This document shows positions 48,338-57,742 of a stretch of DNA of 64,000 bases, piece by piece. This stretch comes from Trichobilharzia regenti. Its lineage: Eukaryota; Platyhelminthes; Trematoda; Strigeidida; Schistosomatidae. The notes beneath the pieces were generated by a model that was not told the DNA's origin, did no database searches, and saw only the letters and a program-made list of their open reading frames with translations. Both the position numbers and the translations under genes were made by a program. Within the stretch, counting starts at the first letter, position 1, and each line of letters begins with the position of its first letter. The stretch covers positions 20,443,452 through 20,507,451 of the forward strand of contig OX235267.1 of the NCBI GenBank assembly GCA_944472135.2. The letters run 5' to 3'.

Positions 48338-49190
48338 ATACAAACAGTACACACAAACTCGCGGATCATGTCTTGATGGAATTCCTTTGAAGAATCTCAG
48401 GACTTATACCAGTACGCCGACAACCCTTCTCAGGTTGACGAGTGTAGGTTGAAGAATGTCCGGACACAAACAAGATTAATTAAAAATTACAATAATTGGA
48501 ACTCACACAACTATTTAACACAAACATATGTACAATCACTACATCAAATGTTGTGGATTCTGGCACGACAAACTACCCTTGAAGAACTGTAGGACTTACA
48601 GCATTACGCCTACAACCCTTCTCAGGTTGACGCTCTGGGTTGGAAAATCGTCGCAGAGTTCATTTGCTGACTTCCTTCTATCAGCTATATCCTCAAATCT
48701 GAACGGCAACACGCTCATGTCATTGTATCGTAGAATATAGATGACCAACAAACACACGACGTATCTGGTCAACCAAGCGCAGGCGCAGAGTAATTTACAC
48801 CAAAGATAATAGCATTCAAATAGTAACTTGAAACTAGAAATGCCTTGGTTCATGCCAGTCAATTTAACAATTACTCTCTCGTACACACTTTGCTTATTCT
48901 TACCAAACTGATCAATATCTTCCGTCTTTTCAAACGCACCAGTACTATCATAGTTACAGCACAAGGCACTTGAGTTGATGGGCGTCCTACTCTTTGTGGA
49001 TGACAACACAAACGATGACTGATTGATACCAGTTGATGAACGTAGAGATTCATCATAAATGATACTACGCCACAATGTGCAGCTTTTACATAAATTAGAC
49101 TATTTGTATAGATGACATTACGTTACAACTATCTCATCTTTCCTAAGTTAGTGACATTTTGACAGTCAGCCTAAAACACTAACCAATACA
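48338..49190. other. Unassigned, with a diverged tandem repeat
   Basis: Two copies of a ~190 bp unit are visible around 48385-48480 and 48575-48670 (shared 'caacccttctcaggttgacg'). A minus-strand 159-codon open stretch (49075-48596) overlaps it. It may belong to the LTR element just downstream on that strand, but no motif supports this. Confidence 0.35.
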
Positions 49191-49204
49191 ACCAATATGT
49201 TTAG

Positions 49205-49880
49205 AAGGTACTTTGGGTGGATCACATGATGCAGAAATAAAAATAACTGGTCAAGAAATGAAAATTCCTATCAATCCAGAAGACATATAACACAATTTTA
49301 TGAAAACCTATTTACAAAGGAATTTACCATGTGAAACTTCAACCAACGTGACGGATAATTCCAGTCTGGAGAGACTTCCGTCTGCATGGGATTTGGCCAA
49401 TTGGTCATCTATTTTTGAATGGGCTGACAGACAAACCTGGAGTGCTAGTTTTAATACATACAATGCGTGAGGTGGTGGATGGTCTGCTGGATGATCCTAT
49501 GGAGAGACAGCTAAATAAAAGTAACATCCTGCACATGCACTGAAGAAAATTAATTGGTGCGCTACAAATCTCATTAGATTTGTATTCTCCGGCTGACGCA
49601 CGACTATTGTACTTGATCTCTTCTGTAAATAATACTCAAAATAACTCAGGCTGTGCAGTAATCTCCCAGGCATCTGATGTAAAGTTCAAGGAACAACTTG
49701 AGAAATTAGGGACACTTATTCAAGTTTCCGGAAAACCTGACTAAACTGGACATGCGGTGCTGGATTCTTATCATCTTAGTTACTGCAGAACTAGGGTTCA
49801 TTCAATCACAGATTGCCAAATATTGTGCCACAAAAAGCATCTGAATGTATTTCTGCCTTTTTCCGTGTTACTGTGATTCT
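49205..49880 (+). pseudogene. Coding-like relic of unknown origin
   Basis: Frame 49209-49467 reads GTLGGSHDAEIKITGQEM, IPINPEDI (stop), NFMKTYLQRNLPCET and LPSAWDLANWSSIFEWADRQ. After a shift near 49465 another frame reads REVVDGLLDDPMERQLNKSN (stop), RKLIGALQISLDLYSPADAR, then SDVKFKEQLEKLGTLIQVSG (stop). The amino-acid make-up is protein-like over 0.6 kb with few stops, which suggests a decayed gene, perhaps a processed copy. I do not recognise the family. Confidence 0.4.
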
Positions 49881-50264
49881 CTTTTCGTTCTCCAATGTTT
49901 TCGTGTTCGTAGCAACTTTCTTATCTGCCGCTCACCCAATCCCTTTAGCCTATCTTAACTATATTTGGTCCGCTTACCCTTCGAGTTCCCTTTCCACTAT
50001 CTAGAAGGGGTTTTATCTAGGGTGTTTTTCGACAAGACTGGAGGATTAATGAGCGGAGTAAAAATTGCAGTTTCTAGTAGCGCCATTACATAGTCATAAG
50101 ACATGTTTTTCTCTAAAAACAAACTACAATGTCTACTCCAAATTTCATGTGGCGCAGCTGCATCAATGGAGGTTAACAGAATACACTGCAGTCTACCGAA
50201 AGTCTGGAAACATTCTGATTCAACAACGATCGAGCACGAAGGTCTCTTAAAGTTTACAGTCACA

Positions 50265-51433
50265 CGCCATTAGAGGGTGGCCAAGTTCTAGGAATAACGG
50301 ACAAAATGGACACAAGTGTGAATTATACGGTGAATACAGCGACGGCACATGTAATCACACACTTTACACAGAGACGGTTAGGTGCGCTCCCTCCTGAGCT
50401 CTTTCTAGGGTTGTGCAAAACATACATAAGACCACAGCTTGAAGAGCACAATATCACTACATCGTCACTGCTTAGAAGGGATGCAAACTTTTTGGAAAAA
50501 GGTCAAAGACGGCCGACAAGATAGGTAATGGGTCTCTGAAACAAACCAAGTGGTGGACGGCTAAAGAAATGAGGTTTCTTCATACTCAGCTACCGTCGGC
50601 TTAGGGGGACTTGATTACCGCCTACAAGACAACAAATGACCAGAATCACTCAAACAAAGAGGTTCTGTCATCAAGTACGTATGGGCTTCTTCGTGGAAAC
50701 CCACGAAGGATATTTCACCAGAGGGCAAAGATTAGAGTGCTCTCCCACTTCTTCTCACTGCAGGTTCGCCGTTCCTGGAACTCCTTACCGGCAGATGTAG
50801 CTACGGCACCGTCCGTGGACAGCTTTAAGCGAAGACTAAACAATCATGCAGCGGCACAATGACTGCGTCCAAATGGCCTATCCCATTAAAATATGATGCA
50901 TTATGAAAGGATTAACACCTAAACTCATTGTTTTACTTCACATTCTCTCTTGTCTTACTCTCCTGACTACTCTAAATATTACGTCCCTCACACAGTTATT
51001 ATAAGTGACATTATATAAACATTTATTTATATCGACTTCACACTTAATCAGCTGTCCGTTTCTACCTTTTCTTTATTTTCTTTTCTGTCTTTTAGTCTGC
51101 ATAACCTATCCTAGTTATATCTGTTAAATCTCTTTTTTTGTCGGCGACACCGAAGAACTAACTAGTGAAAGGATCCACTGAATTCACAGTAGAAACACGG
51201 TTTTGACACACCGCATTCTACAAACAACATACAGTTAATGCCAACACTCAAACGTGGTCAACCAAAGCAATTTAACAAAATCCCTACAAAAACCAATACT
51301 TGAAAGCTACGACAGTCGAGTGGCGGGACAAACTACGCAGACGTTTGCCTCACAACCAAGAAATATGCACAAGGAAAACAAAATGGTTTACACTAGCTCG
51401 TAAGAACGGTATTGGATATTGGATTGGATATTG
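50265..51433 (+). pseudogene. Old CR1-like 3' relic, family C (first of three in tandem)
   Basis: Decayed version of the family C thumb and C-terminus: LGALPPELFLGLCKTYIRPQ (50380), LLRRDANFLEKGQRR (50470), ILSYRRLRG (50580), LRGNPRRIFHQRAKIRVLSHFFSLQVRRSWNSLPADVA (50690-50800 as separate blocks). Stops and shifts occur. The 3' end is a heptamer-like tail (51410-51433, repeats of ATTGGAT), immediately followed by the next copy. Confidence 0.75.
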
Positions 51434-52316
51434 CATAATATCATTGCACCTCCGCTACTCAAAAGGGATGCTAACATTCTAGAAAGTGTCCAGAGACGAG
51501 CGACAAAATGGGTGATCGGCCTCCGCAACAAATCATATGAGGAAAGACTAAAGAAATTGGGTCTTTTCACACTCAGTTACCGTAGGCACAGGGGAGACCT
51601 CATCACCGTCTACAAGATCCTAAATGACCAGGCCCACCCAAATAAAAGCATCCTGCCATTAAGCGATTATAGGCTTCCACGAGGTAACCCGCTAAGGATA
51701 GCACACCAGAGACCAAAGACTCGAGTGCGATCACATTTCTTTTCGCTTCGTGTTTGCCGTCTCTGGAACGCTTTACCGGCGGCCGTGACTACAGCGCCAT
51801 CTGTGGAGATTTTTAAGCGGAAGCTAGACAATCATGCAGAAATGCAAGGTTTGTGTCTCAATGGCTTATCCTCATAAAACTTAAAACCACACTGTCAATG
51901 GATAAGCATACAAACTAAATCCCCACGACCTGTTCTGCCTTCTCTCACTCTGTCTTTTCCTTATGTCACCTTTATTATTCCACTTATCTCAACCTATATT
52001 ATCTACACTACAACCTATTATTATTATTATTACTATTCTGCTTTTATGACTACACCGAATGACCAAGGGGAGTTAGGTCAAACTCCATTCACGGCAGCAA
52101 TACAGTCCTAACATACTGCATACTACAAACCACATCTCGACCAATCCCCGCACCACTCCTCCTGGAGTCTACCAGAGCTAAAGCAGTCGAGTGTCGGGAC
52201 TTACTACGCAGAAGCTCACCGAAGATCTGGAACCTCTACCTCACAATCAAGAAGCGAGCTCAAAGAAATCACTGGTTTATACTAGCTCGTCATCAGGATA
52301 TTGGATATTGGATATG
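51434..52316 (+). pseudogene. 5'-truncated CR1-like element, family C (second in tandem)
   Basis: 883 bp nearly identical to 56859-57742 of the full-length copy. The ORF2 end is open from about 51434 (HNIIAPPLLKRDANILESVQ) to the stop at 51877, followed by the family 3' UTR. It ends with GGATATTGGATATTGGATATG, where the full-length copy begins. Confidence 0.9.
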
Positions 52317-52714
52317 TGAATAAGACGTGCTTTTCCTCCCTAACCGGAAATATCCAATTTTGTGAATTATTCGTTTGGGAAACCTGATCTTCCTATCCGG
52401 CGAATTTTTATTCAACCATTTCTTCCTCACCGAGCCTGTGTGTGGTACTTCCCGCTGTCTCGAACTACTGCCAAAGCTTCAGGTGCTACTTCTGTAGCAA
52501 CACCCTCCTCACTCTTTCAAATATACAGGACTTGTGGGTCTGTTACGTGATTGCTGTGAAACCGAATAACCCGAAAGTTACAGGTAAAGTCTAAAGCTTT
52601 TACTTACATACTTTATCCTTCTTTTCTGCGCTCTCTATTGTCTTTTGCTGTAAGTCTATTGGACAAAATAACAGTCTCTTATTATTTAATCACCAGTATT
52701 AATTTAGGAGTAAA

Positions 52715-54406
52715 ATGACAATAGATTCTCAACCTAAAATAAGTAATGGGACATCATACTCTGTAGTTACCAGGGCTTCAGCCAAACTAGGCAAACAGGA
52801 GAAGGTGATGGACTCACGCATACCGGTCCTGAAGACCAGGGCTAATATTCCCAGCTCGTACAGATTACCCATGTCGCCACAGTCCTACAGTGAAGCTGTG
52901 CAAAGTCAGCCAAGTGGATGTGGCTCCACCCCTGTTAACACGACTAGGTTAACAGATCCGAGTGGGAAAATTGCACTAAGTGAGAACTTCATAACACCCA
53001 TCCCCATGGTAGACCATGAAACAAATAGGAAGGCCAAAAAGAAACGTTCACGACGTCGCAAGACGACAAGAACGCTCCCCAAGAAGACAGACGACTGCAA
53101 GGTCTGTGCTTCTGTTGTCGAACAAGCAGACTCTGCTTTCGAATGTAACTTTTGCAACCGATGGGTGCATTGCAGATGCGACAGTGGGGTACCAAAAGCA
53201 TATTATGACTTTATGCGTAAAAACCCATGCCAATGGTTCTGGTACATATGCCCGAGTTGCCGTCCTGATGTAGCCTCGCGTAGTCCTTTGAAAACTAAAG
53301 ATGGCACAGAAGTAGCGGGGAAAAAGGTGAAAAGCTCGACCCCCACCAATCCGGAAGTTAGTACAAACGCGCGTAAACCGGGGATACCAAAATCCTCACC
53401 GGTTAAACTTGTAACTCTTGCCATAACCGCTCCAGACACAGAGGCTGGAGAACCACGGGTTTCCGTCGTTGGAAAAAGACCCCAACCGTCTACCAGTAAT
53501 GCTGGCTATAGCACTGAGACACATAAAAATACCCAGTCGCACCAGTCAAACCAAAACGGTCTTAAAGGTGATCACAAACGTGCGAGGACCGAGCCCAAGC
53601 CCACGGTTAGCAGATCAAATTGTGTAATCCTCTTTAATGTACCAGACTGTAGCAGTAGTCTGCTGAAAGATAGGGCCCTATTTGATCAGGAACAGTGGTC
53701 CATCTTAAGTAGCACACTGGGTTTGGACATCCAACCAGTAAATCTATGCAGATTGTATAGGGGCACTGCTGCACCTGAAGGCAAACCATCCCCACTGAGG
53801 GTAACATTGAGCTCTACCGAGGATGTTGAAAAAGTGTTACTGGCTTCTCAAGTCCTTTCTATAGGGAGGGCCTGTAACATACGTGTTAAGCCAGACAGGC
53901 CGTGGAAGGAAAGACAAATGGCGAGGGAGTCGCCAGAGCTCATTCCTTCTGCCTCCATGGTTGTGCATGGCATTCCCGAACTGGTAACTGGGAACGCCTG
54001 CGAAAAGCATTGTCATGATGTACAACAATGGAGATGGTTAGCATCCCAGATGGCCCTGGGAAGTTCAGGGGCTGTCTCTATTTATAGACTGCCTCGACCC
54101 ACTCATCTTATGTCAATTAACTCGCCACGTCTGTTAGCTGTCAAGTTCAGCTCCCAAGACCAGTTGACTACCGCTCTCCATAGATGGTACGAGACCAAGG
54201 ACAAGGTCAGCAAACACATTCGCTGCTGCGAGAGCCGGCCTCGCACTCAAAGGAGAGAACAAAGCGTAGTAAAAGAAAATCCTCAACCCCTAGTCACACT
54301 ACAGCGGTGCAGCACGGACGATGATAGCCAGTGTCATCCGAGTGCTCCAACTGAACTAGAAGAAAAAAACGCCAACAGGCCGGTTCCTGGGGAATCGGCC
54401 AACTAG
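52715..54406 (+). CDS. Family C ORF1 protein with PHD finger and RRM-like regions (563 aa)
   Basis: Predicted RNA/chromatin-binding ORF1 protein of the element. Starts at ATG 52715, the first in frame after the leader. Parts seen: a basic nuclear-localisation-like run at residues 106-118 (KAKKKRSRRRKTT); a PHD-type zinc finger with ligands C128, C131, C144, C147, H152, C155, C179 and C182 (C4HC3 spacing complete); a Ser/Pro/Lys-rich linker; an RRM-like region at about 302-390 (SNCVILFNVPDC...LRVTLSSTEDVEKVL); and a second one at about 412-500 (SMVVHGIPELV...LLAVKFSSQDQL). The C-terminal codons contain a putative -1 frameshift signal into ORF2 (54364-54400). Domain calls are by eye. Confidence 0.9.
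   Translation: MTIDSQPKISNGTSYSVVTRASAKLGKQEKVMDSRIPVLKTRANIPSSYRLPMSPQSYSEAVQSQPSGCGSTPVNTTRLTDPSGKIALSENFITPIPMVDHETNRKAKKKRSRRRKTTRTLPKKTDDCKVCASVVEQADSAFECNFCNRWVHCRCDSGVPKAYYDFMRKNPCQWFWYICPSCRPDVASRSPLKTKDGTEVAGKKVKSSTPTNPEVSTNARKPGIPKSSPVKLVTLAITAPDTEAGEPRVSVVGKRPQPSTSNAGYSTETHKNTQSHQSNQNGLKGDHKRARTEPKPTVSRSNCVILFNVPDCSSSLLKDRALFDQEQWSILSSTLGLDIQPVNLCRLYRGTAAPEGKPSPLRVTLSSTEDVEKVLLASQVLSIGRACNIRVKPDRPWKERQMARESPELIPSASMVVHGIPELVTGNACEKHCHDVQQWRWLASQMALGSSGAVSIYRLPRPTHLMSINSPRLLAVKFSSQDQLTTALHRWYETKDKVSKHIRCCESRPRTQRREQSVVKENPQPLVTLQRCSTDDDSQCHPSAPTELEEKNANRPVPGESAN
54364..54400 (+). promoter_or_regulatory. Putative -1 programmed ribosomal frameshift signal (slippery site plus hairpin)
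   Basis: The heptamer A AAA AAC at 54364-54370 is read in the ORF1 frame as ..GAA AAA AAC. A 7-nt spacer (54371-54377) precedes a perfect 10-bp stem: 54378-54387 pairs with 54391-54400 (GGCCGGTTCC / GGAATCGGCC, one G-U), with a 3-nt TGG loop. ORF1 stops at 54404. The -1 frame opens at 54355, just after a TGA at 54352, and runs without a stop into ORF2. Confidence 0.7.
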
Positions 54407-55551
54407 TTCGTAGGATAACTCCTCAACCGATAGCCAATATCAAGTCAACTACCCCCCAATACGGGGAAGTGGTGAGACTGACTACCAGTTGCCTGTATAG
54501 TAATGTGAGAGGGCTAAGAGGCAAAATAGCTGAACTTAGACACCTACAATCACAACTAAACTCCAAAATCATAATACTGACGGAAACCTGGCTAACCCCT
54601 ACGGTGGCAGACAGCGAAGTCAGTATAAATGATATGGTCCTAGTCAGGCGAGATAGGGACCTGAAAGAAGGAGGTGGAGTCGCCATATACGTCGACAAAC
54701 AGCTCAGATGTGTTCACGCGACGGACCCTCCCCTCACAGAGCTCCCTGACTCCATATGGTGCCACTTCACCGTTGGGTACTGCAAATATCTAGTGGGCAG
54801 CATTTATCGATCACCTTCATGTGGAGCAGACCATAACCAGGTACTGCTAAATACAATTTCAGCGACTCAAGACATGGGTTATGATCAAATTGTCATAGCT
54901 GGTGACTTCAATGCCCCATCTCTTAACTTGGTGTCGGGAAAAGCCCATGATAGATTTGATCGAAATCTGCTGCATACCATCAGGAAGGCTGGATTCACTG
55001 AAAATGTCAAGATGGATACTAGATGGGGCCCTGATGGGAAGTCTTCTAGACTGGATTACGTGCTCACTAGTGACCAGCTACTAGTGGAAAACGTTCAGAT
55101 CACGACTCCCATAGGTAGTAGTGACCACGCGGTCATAGTATTCGACATAGTCCTCCGCGAGCGCTTACAGTGGGACAATACACAGCCCTATCTGTGTTAT
55201 AACAAAGCCAACTTTACCAAAATGCGAAGACTTCTGTCTGAAGCAAACTGGCCTAAAAAATGGACAGAGCTAACAGTAGAAGAACACTGGAGAGTGGTAA
55301 AGGAGATCATTCACCAGGCGGTCTCAGACACTGTTCCTTTAGTCTCACCAAAAGCTAGGAAGCAACGATCATGGCTGAAAAGGGGACACAACGCCTTCTG
55401 CAGGCAAAGCGTAAAGCCTGGTTCGCGTGGCGACGATCGAAGAGTCAACCCGAATATGAAGTGTACCTTGAACTCAGGAATCGATGTAACATACGAGTCC
55501 GGAGCGATAGAAGGACATTTCAGGGAGACCTCGCCAATAAGCTTCTCGTGA
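54371..55551 (+). CDS. Family C ORF2, endonuclease part
   Basis: The -1 frame relative to ORF1; no ATG precedes the endonuclease (a GTG lies at 54469). AP-endonuclease motifs: CLYSNVRGLRGKIAEL (~8-23 counted from the GTG), LTETWLTP (~37), GSIYRSPSCGADHNQ, IAGDFNAPSLN (~142), SRLDYVLTSDQ and GSSDHAVIVFDIV (~215). Catalytic Asn, Glu, Asp and His are all present. The frame leaves the true path at about 55382 because a G run has four G's instead of the five in the minus-strand copy (35932-35936), and ends at 55551 in meaningless sequence. Confidence 0.88.
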
Positions 55552-57302
55552 ACCCCAAAAGCCTATACAGGTTTATGGCCGAAAGAAAACCGACCAACCA
55601 GGGAGCATGCAATCTAGTGGGTTCTGATGGGAAATCTCTTACTAGTCTTGAAATGGCAGAGACATTCAGCCTAGCCTTTCACAGGCAACTAAATAGTAAC
55701 GAGGATATTACCCCTACAGAACATCCAGATTACATCGCAGAACCAACACACGAAAACCTGCTGGGGACATTTCAAATTACCCCGGCTATGGTACTTGCAA
55801 AATTGGGAAGGTTGGCTTCGGGAAAGTCTCCAGGTTGTGATGGCATCAGACCATCTGTCCTGAAGCAGTGTTCAGAAAGTCTCTGTCAACCCCTAAGTGA
55901 TCTGTTCCAACACTCCCTTGATGTAGGGAAACTTCCATGTGAATGGAAACGTGCAATCCTATCCCCTATCTTCAAGGGTGGTGACCGGCAGAATGTGACC
56001 AGTTACAGACCAGTTGCTCTACTTCCAGTGGTATCGAAGATATTGGAAAGTCTCATTGACGACCACATGAGAAAATACTTCGATGGGACTAACCTTCTTC
56101 ACGAAGCACAGCACGGTTTCAGGAGGGGAAGATCCTGCGTGACGAATCTTCTACTAGCCTGGAACGATTGGACACTATCCTGGGACAAAAAGGTACCAGC
56201 CCACGTGATCTTTCTCGACTTTGCGAAAGCATTCGACACAGTTCACCATGGTCTGCTCCTTCACAAAATAGGCAAGGCGGGAGTTTCTGGAGCACTTCTC
56301 GCATGGCTGACAGATTACTTAGGCGAGAGAGAATTCTGCACCAAAGTCAACCGCATCCGATCATCTTGGCACACCTCGGCATCAGGGGTTCCTCAGGGTT
56401 CTATCCTAGGGCCGTTGATGTTTTTGATTTTTATCAATGACCTGCCCCCCCAACTAAACTGCTCTGCGCTTCTTTACGCTGACGACGTAAAGATTTGGAG
56501 AGCAATAAACTCATCGGAAGACTCAGATAGATTGCAGGCTGACCTGCAAACTCTGGGAAATTGGGCTTTGGCTAACGGAATGCCTTTCAATCTAAAGAAG
56601 TGCAAAGTAGTGCAGCTTCATTCCGGCAGGTCACAGAGTGTAAATTACACCCTTGGTGGCCAGAACTTGAGTTGTGTTCCATCAGAGCGTGATCTAGGTC
56701 TTATTCTAACAGAAAAGCTAGACACCAGTGGAAATTACTCGAGGGACGTCGCCAAAGCCTACGCAACATTACACTTTATGCACAGGCAGCTGGGAGCTCT
56801 CACTCCCGAACTGTTCTTAAGGCTATACAAGGCATATGTGAGGCCACACCTTGAGGTGCATAATATCATTGCACCTCCGCTACTCAAAAGGGATGCTAAC
56901 ATTCTAGAAAGTGTCCAGAGACGAGCGACAAAATGGGTGATCGGCCTCCGCAACAAATCATATGAGGAAAGACTAAAGAAATTAGGTCTTTTCACACTCA
57001 GTTACCGTAGGCACAGGGGAGACCTCATCACCGTCTACAAGATCCTAAATGACCAGGCCCACCCAAATAAAAGCATCCTGCCATTAAGCGATTATAGGCT
57101 TCCACGAGGTAACCCGCTAAGGATAGCACACCAGAGACCAAAGACTCGAGTGCGATCACATTTCTTTTCGCTTCGTGTTTGCCGTCTCTGGAACGCTTTA
57201 CCGGCGGCCGTGACTACAGCGCCATCTGTGGAGATTTTTAAGCGGAAGCTAGACAATCATGCAGAAATGCAAGGTTTGTGTCTCAATGGCTTATCCTCAT
57301 AA
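55371..57302 (+). CDS. Family C ORF2, reverse transcriptase part
   Basis: Open frame carrying the rest of ORF2 after the single-base loss. The upstream frame joins it at about 55382, so the ATG at 55371 is probably not a true start. RT motifs: GKSPGCDGIRPSVLK (~145), SYRPVALLPVVSKILE (~211), HGFRRGRSC, VIFLDFAKAFDTVHH (~278), GVPQGSILGPLMF (~339) and the catalytic YADD (~369). The thumb and C-terminus follow: FNLKKCKVVQLHSGRS, LRLYKAYVRPHLEVHN and VCRLWNALPAAV. All catalytic residues are intact. Nearly identical to the minus-strand copy at 34.0-35.8 kb. Confidence 0.92.
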   Translation: MAEKGTQRLLQAKRKAWFAWRRSKSQPEYEVYLELRNRCNIRVRSDRRTFQGDLANKLLVNPKSLYRFMAERKPTNQGACNLVGSDGKSLTSLEMAETFSLAFHRQLNSNEDITPTEHPDYIAEPTHENLLGTFQITPAMVLAKLGRLASGKSPGCDGIRPSVLKQCSESLCQPLSDLFQHSLDVGKLPCEWKRAILSPIFKGGDRQNVTSYRPVALLPVVSKILESLIDDHMRKYFDGTNLLHEAQHGFRRGRSCVTNLLLAWNDWTLSWDKKVPAHVIFLDFAKAFDTVHHGLLLHKIGKAGVSGALLAWLTDYLGEREFCTKVNRIRSSWHTSASGVPQGSILGPLMFLIFINDLPPQLNCSALLYADDVKIWRAINSSEDSDRLQADLQTLGNWALANGMPFNLKKCKVVQLHSGRSQSVNYTLGGQNLSCVPSERDLGLILTEKLDTSGNYSRDVAKAYATLHFMHRQLGALTPELFLRLYKAYVRPHLEVHNIIAPPLLKRDANILESVQRRATKWVIGLRNKSYEERLKKLGLFTLSYRRHRGDLITVYKILNDQAHPNKSILPLSDYRLPRGNPLRIAHQRPKTRVRSHFFSLRVCRLWNALPAAVTTAPSVEIFKRKLDNHAEMQGLCLNGLSS

Positions 57303-57742
57303 AATTTGAAACCAAACTGTCAATGAATAAGCGTACTAACTAAATCCCCACGACCTATTCTGCCTTCTCTCACTCTATCTTTTCCTTATGTCACCTTTAT
57401 TATTCCACTTATCTCAACCTATATTATCTACACTACAACCTATTATTATTATTATTACTATTCTGCTTTTATGACTACACCGAATGACCAAGGGGAGTTA
57501 GGTCAAACTCCATTCACGGCAGCAATACAGTCCTAACATACTGCATACTACAAACCACATCTCGACCAATCCCCGCACCACTCCTCCTGGAGTCTACCAG
57601 AGCTAAAGCAGTCGAGTGTCGGGACTTACTACGCAGAAGCTCACCGAAGATCTGGAACCTCTACCTCACAATCAAGAAGCGAGCTCAAAGAAATCACTGG
57701 TTTATACTAGCTCGTCATCAGGATATTGGATATTGGATATGT

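Larger units (their letters stand above)
52317..57742 (+). mobile_element. Full-length CR1-like retrotransposon, family C (third in tandem)
   Basis: Has a 398-bp 5' leader, ORF1 (52715-54406), ORF2 (to 57302), a 3' UTR with a TATTATT tract, and a tail of two GATATTG heptamers plus GATATG (57722-57742). Heptamer 3' tails without poly-A are typical of CR1. Only one frame break was seen in ORF2. It has no visible target duplication, as is common for CR1. Confidence 0.92.

Noticed and set aside
51419..51877. Stand-alone 152-codon gene
   Set aside because: It is the ORF2 end of a truncated CR1 copy; the first codons come from the preceding element's tail.
55371..55373. ATG 55371 as a genuine start of a separate RT protein
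   Set aside because: The frame exists only because of a one-base loss in a G run just downstream; the related minus-strand copy shows that the endonuclease and RT belong to one ORF.
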